A stretch of 64,000 bases of DNA from Bryoerythrophyllum caledonicum (taxonomy: Eukaryota; Streptophyta; Bryopsida; Pottiales; Pottiaceae), in NCBI GenBank assembly GCA_963971425.1, contig OZ020519.1, forward strand, positions 16,074,028 through 16,138,027, read 5' to 3'. Position 1 is the stretch's first letter. Each line of letters begins with the position of its first letter. Position numbers and translations under genes: made by a program. Under the pieces are notes generated by a model that worked only from the letters and a program-made list of their open reading frames with translations, ran no database searches and was not told the DNA's origin. Shown here one piece after another: positions 20,172-31,321 of the stretch.

Positions 20172-23100
20172 ATGGCTTCTCTTCGATTCAACGGCGTCGA
20201 TGTTCCTCTCACTATTCCCCCAGTTGCCAATGGGTCATGCACTATCCTTGCGTCTGTACTGCGAGTCCGTTACGAGTTAGATATTATGTCGATTCATATT
20301 GAGCTAGAGGTCTTGGACGAGAAAGGAGTTTTGGTTGAGTCCATACTTATGCTCTTCACGGTCGAAGGCGGCGACCGTTCTTGGAACCTTTTGCCTGGTA
20401 GGTATAGAATCATAGGTCTGAAATTCGAACAGATGGAGGCAACGACGAAGATCGATACGCGAGACAAATCAACAACGAAATCGAAGAATGTTGTGAAGAT
20501 TGAGCCTGGAACGGAGACTATCGTATTGTTAAGCGATGACGACGACGACCCCCCTCTAGCGGACCTTTCCGCATTCACGCCATTACGGACACCGCAGCCA
20601 ATCGAGGTCGATTCGCAGAGAATTGTTGGAGGCTTTGTCCAACATACTTCCGCTTTGAAACCGCCTCGCCCCAATAGTGCTGAGGGCCTTGGGAGCATCG
20701 TCCACAATCTGAGAAGACTCATTACCAGACCAGGTGCACGAAATGCCCTCAGACGTCTCGATTTCAATTCGGTCCCCGTCCACCAAGTAAGGTACCTCCC
20801 TCAAATTTACAATGGTGATGTTATTTACGAATTTGAGCCAATTGGTGACTTGAAAAAACAAGGAGGCCTGATGGACGGGATGGATAAGCGGTTCGATGGC
20901 CACGCATGGTGCAGGACCAAGACAACAAATATCCAAAATGACATGGGCCTCACCTTCCGCTACTCTGCATGCGCGGGGCATCTTCGATGCTCAAATTCTA
21001 CATGTGATTATCTGAACCGCGAGCAACGGTTGTACGAGGTGAACGAGATGGAGTGGGATGGGTGTACTGAAAATCCCTTCAGGGTGGGTGAGAGTCCACC
21101 CAAGAAGTCGACTCTAGTATGTGGAATTTGCCGAGAGCCCCCCATGTGCGTGGACACCTGTCCGGCTCTTCTATACTATGCGAGCGGCCAAGGGGATATG
21201 ACACGTGCGTGCATCCATCTTGGGACTCACAATCATCCGGTGAAAACTGGAGATTGTCGTGAATCGCTCCTCAGAATGAAGGCGCTTTGCAATGACCAAG
21301 TTTCTAGAATGCCAAGTGCAACCCATTCTAAGATTGTCCTCGAGGCAAGTAAGGAGTTCTTGAGTGAATTTCTCATCACGAAGGAAGGCAAGATGGCGGT
21401 GCCTCTTACCGTTGATCAATTGTTTGAGGTTGCAGAAAAATTCAAGTCATTCACGTCGCCAAAGTTGCGGCATACTGTATCGGGATTGAAGGCGCTACCT
21501 CGCTTGGGCCCAATCGATGGAATCACGAACCTGGCCGGTCTCAGTAATTGGTCTTACGTTCGGGATAACAAGTTTCCGGGGCAGGGGAAGGGGAAGGTAT
21601 TTGTGTTTAAGATGTCCGAGGTTGGCCCTGGATCTGGCCTTGGCTTAGTCCTCCGAATGCAACCTGGCGGTGATTTGCAAGACGCTTGGATGATGTTTGA
21701 CCATGTTAAACGAGTGAAAAGTTGGACGACCATGGCGTGTCATGTTTATGATCCGGGATATTCGAAAGTCATGACTATTGCGATTTGTGACATGCAGTCG
21801 GAGGACACGGAAGCGCAATCCCTCCTCTGGCATGGTCTCAATGGTGTTGTTTTGGATGCTGGACACACAAAGCCAGTATTTAAGGGATTCATGGCTGATA
21901 GTGCTCAGGCAAATTGGAATGCCGTTAGAATTATATACGGGTCTGGAAGCAAGACGGAGAAGATGGTTGGCCAAGAGAGGACGTGTCTATTTCATTGGAC
22001 TCAGTCCATGACGGAACACACCGACAAGCACATCAAGCCGGAGCTCCGTGAGCAACACCGACTACTCTGCAAGCAATACAAGGACTCTACTACCATTTCG
22101 GATGCCAAAGCTCGTTATCGTGCTATAAGAGAGTGGTGGATTTCAGCAAAAGCTGCGACTGGTGATAAGGACATCTCGAAGCTGGATGAATGGTTAGCAT
22201 TTTGGCATTTCCGCTATATTCAATGGGGTGGAGCTATGTCCCTGGTGAGTCCCTCATACTACCATATTTTCTAATTCATTTCCTTTTCTTATAATATTGT
22301 AACTTGTTCTTATTGATATCCGTGTAATTGATAATTGTATCTAGGATCTTACGGACGAGGAGCGGGCAAGCATGCCGAGGTGCAACCTTGCGGAAACAAT
22401 GCACAACAAATGGCTCCAAGCATCTGGGAACAATGGCAGTGATCTCTTTGAGGCAACTTTGGATGATTACGTTAGGGCCTTTATGCAGGTTACTCATTAT
22501 ATTTCGTTTCTCAAGGGTGAACGTGGAGGGACTGGTCCAGGTAAAAACGAACTAAGATTGAGGAGAGCCCAAGAGTCTAGAGATCCGAAAAAAATTAAGG
22601 CAGCAATGGAAAACTTCCAAAATTCAGCGGACCTCCTCACACGATCTCCACACTTTGTTGGTGAGGAGGTTTTTGGGTCAACTAAGCGCAAGCTTAATCT
22701 ACCCCCAGGATCGGAGTTTGACTCACATCGCCCGGAGAAGATTAATTTCTCCCATCCCCGAGTGGAAACTCGGTCGGCCAAGGCTCAAAGGACTCATGAA
22801 GTCCTTGAAGCTTTTGATGAGGATGCACATGTGGAAGAGGATGTTGATCTAACTACTGGCACAAACGATTCTTCAAGTCCGGAACATATGGACAGCGTTA
22901 GTGCCGGGCATAATCGACCTACCTATGTTACGGAGGTAGAAGAGTCCGATTGTGATGTTACCGAATGGCATATCACTCGAGTACCTAAACATCGCACCGG
23001 TGTAGCATGTTGGGCTCTCCAAGCCGTCTCTCAGAAGCAGTGCACAATGAAGATTATCCAGAAAAAAAAGGCCACTGCATGTCCCACATACACAGGAAAC

Positions 23101-23826
23101 TGGACGAACTATCACTCTGGTAGAATCCAACGACAAGAGTTTTATTTTTGCCCCAACGATATTAACCGGTGTCTATTGGGCTCTAGCAAAAAATGGGTTC
23201 TTACTCGCCCGGATATCGTTCCACACATTTGGCCTGTTAAGAGGGGCACCAATCTAAAGCGGTCGGAGATCATTGCACTAGAGCGCGCTGGTTTTCAGCT
23301 TCCACAGAAGCGAGAAGCGTCTCCCCGTCGGCACTTCGAATCAACCAATGTCGATGGTGTTGACCTTGCTGCGTACCCAATTCCAGAGGACGCTGACAAA
23401 CATCCCACGTCTCGCTTCACCAAAGTGGTCAAGCGTCGTTCCGGCGGGCCAATTGCCACCCAGATTCAGCGATGGGGTTCAACCAATATGATGAAGGCAG
23501 TAATTCGGAAGCGCACAATGGTGCCCTTCCCAGGACTCGGCTGCATCGTCGATCTTGAGGTTGACTCCTCCACTACCCACACCATAGAGCACTACATTCT
23601 TACGCTCAGCTCAATTCCAGCTTGTACATGTCCCGACTTTGTTTCAATGCAGGTGAAGGCCAACCGATCCGGCCGGTCTTGGACTAATTGCAAGCATTTA
23701 TATTTTGTCTATGCGGTCGTGTGCAAGCTCGATGAGCTGGAGGACTTGTTTGTCCATGCCCCCACACTTAGCTTCAACGAACTCATGCCTGTAGTGCAAG
23801 CCATTTTGTTGTACAAGCTTTCTTGA
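20172..23826 (+). CDS. Mutator-like transposase with SWIM zinc finger
   Basis: Two exons, 20172-22244 and 22345-23826, joined by a 100-bp GT-AG intron in phase 0, give about 1184 residues with no internal stop. The first ATG in frame is at 20172 (MASLRFNG). The N-terminal part has a SUMOylation consensus (VKIE) followed closely by IVLLSDDDDD, a SUMO-interacting-type motif, around residues 110-131. A Cys/His region (HLRCSNSTCDY ... CIHLGTHNHP) resembles WRKY/GCM-type zinc-binding domains common in MULE transposases. A transposase core is suggested by CDMQSED and KGFMADSAQANWNAV, then CLFHW. The C-terminus has CTCPDF...NCKHLYFVYAVV, the C-x-C...C-x-H SWIM finger. It would recognise and move the surrounding element. 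Exact DDE residues need alignment. Confidence 0.85.
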
Positions 23827-24319
23827 AACTTTATAGGCGGACTAGAACTTGGAAAGTCATTATAATACCAAGTGTTATAGTTGTTGAGTTTAGTCTCTTC
23901 TGCGTATCATGTTTGCATATCTCCCAAGAACCATAAATCTACAAATTCAGTAATCATGCCACTCCAAAAATGTGTCATATGTTTGACTCTTGTCTCATTT
24001 GTTCCAACTTTTTTCAATGGACTAATCCGGGGACTAGAAAGGTTATAATTTTGAGTGGTAAAAAAGTAGGAATTTATATCATGGTCCACGGTTATAGGAC
24101 CCCTGTTTCCCATTTTTTATAGTTTCACTTTGAATTTCCAATGACTCACACGATCATTTACAACCATCATAACGGAGAAATGAGTAAAATTTTGCACGGC
24201 AATCGGTCCATATTTTTTCCTAATTTAGACCTTTTGCATAAGAAAAATCCAATTTAGAATCCAATTTAAGAAAATCAAATTTTAAATTTTAAAAATTGCT
24301 AATTTTAGGTCTTATTTTT
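23827..24319. other. Non-coding right arm of the large element
   Basis: AT-rich sequence after the transposase stop, presumably carrying its 3' UTR. No other feature was recognised. Confidence 0.4.
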
Positions 24320-24380
24320 CTGCTCACCGTTCACCGCTCACCGCGAGCGCTCTCAGACTGCTCACACGGTCTCGTCGTTG
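24320..24380 (-). repeat. Right terminal inverted repeat of the large element
   Basis: CTGCTCACCGTTCACCGCTC followed by ACCGCGAGCGCTCTCAGACTG and CTCACACGG is the imperfect complement of the left end at 9435-9500. The outermost bases match less well. Confidence 0.75.
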
Positions 24381-24390
24381 TACGTAGACG
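24381..24390. repeat. Target site duplication, right copy
   Basis: An exact second copy of TACGTAGACG. It is followed by ACCTAGC, which continues the RT reading frame as YVDDLA. Confidence 0.9.
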
Positions 24391-27300
24391 ACCTAGCTAT
24401 CTTAACCAACACAATAAAACTAATACAAACACAAATTGATAAAATTGAAAGATATTGTAAATGGATTGGCATGGACGTAGGCGTCCCAAAATGCGCTGCC
24501 ACTGGATGTCCAAATAAATCCAAAACAAATCCAACTACCTTTAAGGCTCTAATGCAAGCCTCGAACATCAACTACCGAGGCCAACCAATCCCTATATTAC
24601 ACCAAAATGAATCATATACATACCTAGGTATAAACCTTGTTCCCTCTCTAAAATGGAAAATCCAAATCCACTCCACGACCTCAAAACTCATCAAGCAGTG
24701 TAAAGAACTAACAACATGTCCACCCACTATGAAACAAAAAATTAAAATGGTTGACACCGTACTACGACCAGGGATAGCATACAGCTTCTACGCTGTATCA
24801 TACTCTATGCCAACTCTCAAAAAACTCGATCAAAAAATAACAGCCTTACAAAAAACCATATGTGGCATGCCAAAATGCATGTCCAACGCACTAACCCAAC
24901 TCCCATACAATCTATTTGGACTCGAAGCCTTCTCCCTAAAAAACGCCTACCTCAGGTGTATAGGGGAACAATTACAAAATGCCTTAAATGACATAGGTAG
25001 GCTCGGAAAAATATACACCGGACTAACCCAATATATACTTGCCCAATTTGGAAGGGCTGAAAATATATCCGGAATCAAAAAAACGAATTGTATAAGATCA
25101 CCAATAACCCGTACACTATTCTTATTAAAACACGTAGCCAAAGTTCATCTTAAAAGCACACTACCAAAGTTCCTCTACAACCATTCACCATTAGAAACAA
25201 TATGGCAGCAAGAAACAAGAAACCACAATACAATCAACGGCCAACTCTCCCAAAAACTACTACAAAAACTCCTATCAAAAAACATCATCGAACTAAAACA
25301 AATCACTCTACCAAACGGCACACACATCATGAATAACGAGGACTTCAAAACCTTCCACTTCACCCCATCCAAACTAATCAAAAGCGCTCTAAAAATTGCT
25401 AAACAACTTTTTAGCCACCCAACATATCAACCTACAACCACAAGGGACATCCCTTACAACACATACCAATACTCATACACACTCCAAGACCCATTTATAA
25501 CCACCAATAACAACACCCTCCCAAGAACTACCATACCACCAATACATCCTCCCACCCCCCCACACCAACATTATCCCCGCCCCCCAACGTACATCACTAA
25601 AAACCCCAACACATACCTATTAATAACATTATACGACATGAACACATACAACATATAGACACCAATGGAATACAAAATAACTATATAAAATATCTATGTC
25701 GATGGCAACACAACAACAACACTTTCAATAAATGGCTCCCTCAAAGAAACCTCTTTCCAAGACACGACTGCAACACCTCCACATATAACACAGGAAAACT
25801 AAAAGAATATTATCAAAAAATAAAACATAAACTTTTCTTGGAAATCATTCAAGCCCATCACCCCCAAGAACAAATACAAGACCCAAGATCCGTAACTCCA
25901 CCTATAAACATCCCACTACTAAACATCTACACAACGGAATGTAATCCCGAAAACGATATTACTACAACCTCAAACACAATTAAAATAGAAAATAACCAAG
26001 CTCATCTATATGAAGCAAATGGCCGACATTTACACACAATCCCCATTGATAGACTCCAATGGCTATGGAATCAATACAACATAAAACTACAAACCCCCAC
26101 AAACATTGAACCAATAACCCAACCTTTTGAAACCGAACTGATTTGGCTATACCAAAGATATAAATACCGCACCCCAAAAAATAATCCCCTCAAAAACGCA
26201 CAATACACAATACCCACACCTATCTTAGACACATTAATTTCATCCTTTATCATCGAACAATCATACTTCTCATCCCCCGTCACATGCCCCACCAAATTAA
26301 AAAAATCCTATTCACCCTTTGAAAGAGATAAAGTATTTGGATCATTGGGGAAAGCCTTTGACTATAAATGGATTGGTAAAGGCATAGCTCACCCCCACAA
26401 CAAGGAGGAAACCCAACAAGCACTACACTGGGCTAGACTTGCTGCGAAAATGACCCACATCACTCACCCACACTTATTATCACACCGGACAAAAATTGGT
26501 ACCAAAACGATAACCCACAACCAAGTCCATTTGCAGACTTGCACATCATTGCAATATTCGAAGCAGACTCAATTGCATACGAAGAACCTACTATTCCACC
26601 CGAGCAAAAAAAACCTAGAATTGAACCTTCTACTATACAAATAATATGCATCCATCACCACAACCACACCCTGGGCACCCCAACACAATTTGCAGAACTT
26701 ACTACCATAGAAAAAACCCTTAACATAAACCGGATATACACAAAAATGGCCCCACCAACACCTACACAAACACTAGTCAACAAAAACAAAAAATGGTCAA
26801 AACTAAATTACAACAACAATACACTAGACTACACCCTACCTCTCCCACCCCTCCCGGACTACCAAACTAACACCACACCTAAATTTGACCCCAAATATAG
26901 CTACTTCACAGATGGCTCCTTCAAACCACCAGAACAATTAGTCCAGGTAATTGGCGTCGAGAAAAAGCTGGTTATGGCATATTTAACCCTATGAAAGAAA
27001 TCAAATTAGCCAAAAGATTACACGGACTACAAAATATTCTGAGAGCAGAACTCATGGCCATCCACAAAACACTGGAAATCGTTACAACAAAATACAATAA
27101 TGAACCAGTACACATATTCACAGATTGCATAAACGCACTATACCTACTAAACACCCAAATAACACATCCCACCCTCCACAATAGCCACCCCGACAAAACC
27201 ATACTAAAATCTATGATCCAAATGATACTCAAAAGAAAACAAACCACAAACATTCACAAAGTTCGAGCCCACGCCAGTATAGATGGTAACGAACAAGCGG

Positions 27301-27960
27301 ATAAACTAGCAAAGGAGGGACGAGAAAAATCACACAAAAATGCTAAAGACCCACACAAACACGCCCACGCCTCCCCATACTATTTCCAAAAAAGAAGATT
27401 GGCCCTCTAAAGAAGACACCCCCGATAAAGGCCCGATTAGATTCTTAAGTAAATACCTCAAAAAATAAGACCTATATAATAACCTTGACATAATCTCATA
27501 CACCTTTCCCAACATAGAAAAATGGACTAATAATAAAGACATAGATAATGAACTCTCCACAAACTTCTGGAAAAATTCCATCATCACCAATTCACAAATA
27601 ACATGCATTATCAAATTCCGTACCGGACAACACATGGGAAATGCCAGAAAACAACTCTTCTTTGGAGTAGAAAGATTCCCATCCATAACATGCCCAATAT
27701 GCACTTCCACGGATCCTGACACATGGCTACATGTCCTATTTAAATGTCATAACCATCACATACACGCCTTAATTGTCAAAAGACATAACAAAGCCGTATG
27801 GGAAATCCGCAGATTAATCACCTCCCACTACAAAACGAGATGTTTTATCCTTATGAATGCCGGCACCTTCAACAATAACCCACAAGAAAACACGGTACCA
27901 ACATGGCTACTCCCATGTACATGTGTAACTCAAAGATGTCACTGTAATGCTAGACTTTAA
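24381..27960 (+). pseudogene. LINE ORF2, 3' part: RT C-terminal half, RNase H, zinc knuckle
   Basis: The frame resumes with YVDDLAILTNT, the RT catalytic motif, and runs to 25658 with thumb-type sequence (SYTYLGINLVPSLKWKIQI, about 24595). Later broken segments (25838-26644, 26539-26994, 26991-27410) encode RNase H: FTDGSF (about 26905), LRAELMAIHKTLE (about 27040), IFTDCINALYLL (about 27115) and GNEQADKLAKEG (about 27288). A terminal CPICTSTDPDTWLHVLFKCH (about 27690) matches the C-terminal CCHC-like knuckle of many LINEs. Frameshifts show that it is non-functional. AC-rich sequence continues to about 28370 as probable 3' UTR. Confidence 0.85.
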
Positions 27961-28439
27961 CCGGATATACTCTGTGTTAGAGGATTACCATACAATGATC
28001 CCCCACCTAACAACATAAACCAAAACTACACCATACAATTCATCGAATTCACATATTGTAATGACAGATTCTCCCCGCAAACAATTGAAAATAAAATCAA
28101 TAAATACCAACCCCTTCTTGATGACATCACTGCCCTCGGGTGGAATGTGGACCCCCTTATTGTAATCATTGTTGGTGCTCGTGCCACCACCTTTACACCA
28201 TCTATATAAATCCTGGAAGATACCTTCAAAATTCCTATTGACACAATCAAAAACACGTTCAAGAATATTAACATCATTGCCATACAACATGCTATGACCA
28301 TCCTTCTGCATAAACGCAAGATTGAAAACAACCAAACCCTCCCCGTTACACATGACCCCCCATAAAGTCTCTTCTCCACTTTTCCCTTTAAAACCACCTT
28401 TTTGGGGTCCTTCGGATTGGTTCTATGGTTTTTGGCTAC

Positions 28440-28610
28440 TTGTTACATAGTGTCTACCCCCGAAAGGGAGAAGTAGTTCCAGCTCACTAATTCCCTGTCC
28501 GGTGGACTTGGTCTTAGTAGTAGAACGAGCAGACACTTTATTCACGCTGGCCCCCTTTGGAGACCGGCGTTCTTCTTCTTCTTGTTCCAATGGTCTCAAT
28601 TTTGATAATG
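28440..28610. repeat. ~110-bp sequence shared with 58625-58735
   Basis: The block from CCGGTGGACTTGGTCTTAG through AGTAGAAC and ACACTTTATTCAC to a TTCTTCTTCTTCTTG tail is matched at 58632-58728 with about 20-25% divergence. It may be the tail of a retroposon family, because it lies close to the LINE 3' end and finishes in a TTC-rich run, but no boundary is proven. Confidence 0.55.
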
Positions 28611-29278
28611 ATTTTATAAATTTATTTATGAAGATCTGGCATAGTAGTAGCTTTGTGGGAATATGATATTTTTTCACATGGGACCTTTAAAAAGAAATTT
28701 ATGTTATTCTAAGTGGAAAACTATGGACTCCAGGTAGCTCCAAATTTTTTGCTAGAAGTTTCCATTGACATTGAGATTTTTCATACATATAAAGAATATT
28801 ACCTTCTTTGAATGTGTCGAAAAACAATTAAGGTCCACAGTGTAAAAAAGAAATTAAACCCTAGTCAGACATTTTCAAACATTGTTGCACAAGGGGGGAA
28901 AAACTTTTCTTCCATTTCAAATGCTAATATCTACCTATATAAAAGGCGACAATTTTTCTGTCCGCCGCTCCCGGTCATGTGACCTTTGGATTTGCCATTT
29001 GAATCAAATGTGCCCTTTGAATGAATGTGAACTTTGAAAGAATCTTCCATATGTGCCCTTTGGAGGAATCCTTTATAGTGCCCATTTATTCAAATTTGGC
29101 TTAATGAGCTTTAAAATTGTATTATGTATCAAAACAGAAAAATAAAACCATAATTTCCAACATATTGAAACAACACAATATACTACCTCGGGTACATAAA
29201 ATAAATGATAGTTATCTAAAGACAATAACACGTATATGAAATAAATAATGGGTATTTAAAGTGAATAATAGGTATATA
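28611..29278. other. Non-coding sequence between LINE and repeat R2
   Basis: AT-rich. At 28729-28950 it holds a diverged partial copy of the 385-bp repeat seen at 17949 and 38437. No gene was seen. Confidence 0.5.
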
Positions 29279-31206
29279 TAGTACATAATGCGTATATAAT
29301 GGATAAATTTGATTTTTGCATTTACATACATTTATTTAACTTGGGATTGCCCCGACCAATTGATGACAACGGGGGATGTACTAGTATTCATATATTTGCG
29401 GAGGATTGCAACAAAAAATAATGGCATGCTCATACAAAAGTTTATTTCAAGATCTTAGGGATGAAAGTCCAAAATATCACTTTGAAATAAAAATTTACAT
29501 GCCCTTGTTGTCATTGATAGTTTTGGACTACACCAAACACTGAATATAGTGTAGAGGGATTATTGATGTAGATCACTCACACTAATTTCCATCAAAGCAT
29601 GGGCATGCCAAGTTTTGATTGGGTATTAGTTCTCAAGCAAGTGTGTGTCAGTCAACAATTGCATGTAAATTTTCAATTAGTGCAGGAAATTTCAAATAGT
29701 CTAGTCTACACTATATTCACGGAACGGTGTAGTTTCTAAGCGAAATTGACTGTGGTCCACTAGGGGTTAATCCTTAACCTCTAAAGGACCAAGGCAATTT
29801 TTCCTCAAAAACACTCCAAAACTGCCATTTTCAGCACATTCAATACAAAATGATACAAAATCATTTTTTTGAAAATTTAACCGTAGGATCTTGTACTAGA
29901 CTTGTATGAGAGCGAGTGGTAAAATTTTTGGTAAGTTTGACGGCACGGATTGAAAGATATTAGCCTTTGAAGTGCGACATAATCTCTTTTTCAGGTCATA
30001 CTATACACCTTCAACAAACTTCTACCACCTTCTATGGCATTTTTTTGCACTACGGGCCGTGAAATTATTGTGTTAACTTGAAAAGGATCATGTTAGACAC
30101 ATGTGCACCAAATTTTAGAAGTAGAAGAGGTGTAGAAGATGTCCTAAAAAATCCTGCAATGCAAGTATGTGCTGAGAATCAACAATACACTTTATATTTT
30201 GTATCTATCATATCCTTCTCAAATTTTTGAAATTCACAAATCCGTACGGTAGATGCAAAGATCTCAATTTTCTTTCCTAAGAAGACATTTTCTTTCTTTT
30301 AAATGGACAAAAACTCGAATTTCTATTGAATTTAGAAGTTATTAAAGTTTGGTGACAGTATTTGTGATATGTCGCACTAAACTACTGCACTAAGTGTAAA
30401 TTTGTAAGTGAAAATAAATTGTAACTTTTCAACCATATGTCGGAATTCTACGAAATTTGTGTCTACGCAAAGCTAATCAAAAGTTGTCCATTTAATAAAA
30501 AATCTCAGAAAATAATGCCTGGAATTGAGAACGTGGTACCCTACCCAAACTCAAAATGTCCCCCGAGGGGACATTGGTCCTTTAGGGATTAGATGTCGGA
30601 CGGGAACCGTGTATATACTGGCACATATTTAGATTTGTCGAATACAAAAATGTATTGAAGCTCAGCAAGACATACACCTTTGGGTTGAAGATTCTTCAAC
30701 TATCATCTTTCATTTGGAGGTCATATCAATTTCTGGAGTCTGGACCTTGTCATGTTCAAATACAACACCATACATGTACACTACTGTGGCCACAGTATGC
30801 ACCTTCTGACGTTTAAAAATTGATCATAAATTAATAGCCATTGTAATACAGTCACTGCATCTTGCAGAATTGATGATATTTTGTGGCATTGCAAGTCTCA
30901 ACTTCTGCCCTGATTTTGGGAGGCACAACTTCCATGGGCACATTGAAAGTGCCATGCCCATGTGATAAGCCATTAAAAAAACCAGGATGCTCCACAAGAA
31001 TCCTTTTCACAGAAATATACACTACTTGTCAAGGCTCGTTCCCATACCTGATGCCATGTATCCAACACATGCTGTACAGTACAGTCCATTACACGCCAGT
31101 ACCTTATCATAGATACACTACTCCCAAAAAGGAAGTCACAAGAGTTGTGCCTAGTTTGGACACATTTGTTTTATAGTAATTTAAGAGAAACATTCTGAAT
31201 AAAAAA
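29279..31206. repeat. Composite dispersed repeat, copy R2 (uninterrupted)
   Basis: Same orientation as R1. It contains the TTAA-bounded M1 element (about 29774-30592) and the same 14-bp inverted pair. It preserves the empty target site of the pogo-type element near 31023 (ACACTAC followed by TTGTCAAGG). The 30883-31176 frame is not conserved as a gene because the pogo insertion and substitutions break it in R1. Confidence 0.9.
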
Positions 31207-31321
31207 ATGAAATGGACTACACATTTGCATGACTATATTTAGTTCAAGATGAGGACGTCCAAATGGGCACTGATGTCATTAGACAAGTCTTTGACTTGTG
31301 GATGCTCAAGAGTGTAGTATA

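Larger units (their letters stand above)
9435..24380. mobile_element. 14.9 kb Mutator-like element with DNA methyltransferase-like cargo
   Basis: This stretch interrupts the LINE RT gene and is bounded by a perfect 10-bp duplication. The ends are imperfect inverted repeats. After the outermost ~16 poorly matching bases, both ends read GTGAGC(G/A)GT, then GAGAGC, then (GTGAGCGG)n GTGAGCAG, over about 60 bases. Inside are a divergent pair of genes (transposase + and ParB-methyltransferase -), a possible third gene (18608-19099, -), an iteron array, and a 385-bp repeat also found outside the element. The transposase domains and target-duplication length favour the MULE superfamily; a KDZ/Zisupton-like relationship is a weaker alternative. 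Confidence 0.85.
3142..28400 (+). mobile_element. Decayed LINE with ORF1, 2A motif, APE, RT and RNase H (interrupted)
   Basis: The domain order on the plus strand is ORF1, 2A-like motif, AP endonuclease, reverse transcriptase, RNase H and zinc knuckle, as in non-LTR retrotransposons that carry RNase H. The element is split at 9425-9434 / 24381-24390 by a 14.9 kb DNA transposon. Several frameshifts and stops break it, so this copy is dead. From about 5600 onward the sense strand is strikingly A+C-rich and G-poor, whereas 3142-5600 is balanced. Both outer boundaries are approximate and I found no clear target duplication. The I/Ingi-like groups are possible clades, but I cannot assign one. Confidence 0.85.

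Noticed and set aside
20172-23826. Transposase assigned to the KDZ (Zisupton-type) superfamily
   Set aside because: The SWIM finger, HxH zinc region, ~60-bp TIRs and 10-bp duplication fit MULEs better. A profile search would settle it.
30883-31176. 97-codon frame in R2 as a gene
   Set aside because: The same sequence in R1 is interrupted by a transposon and has frame-altering differences, and there is no recognisable domain.
1-31206. R1 and R2 as long terminal repeats of a giant LTR retrotransposon
   Set aside because: They are direct repeats of plausible size, but there is no primer-binding site, polypurine tract or LTR-type gag-pol between them, and R2 does not show clear TG...CA ends. 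A dispersed composite repeat explains them better.
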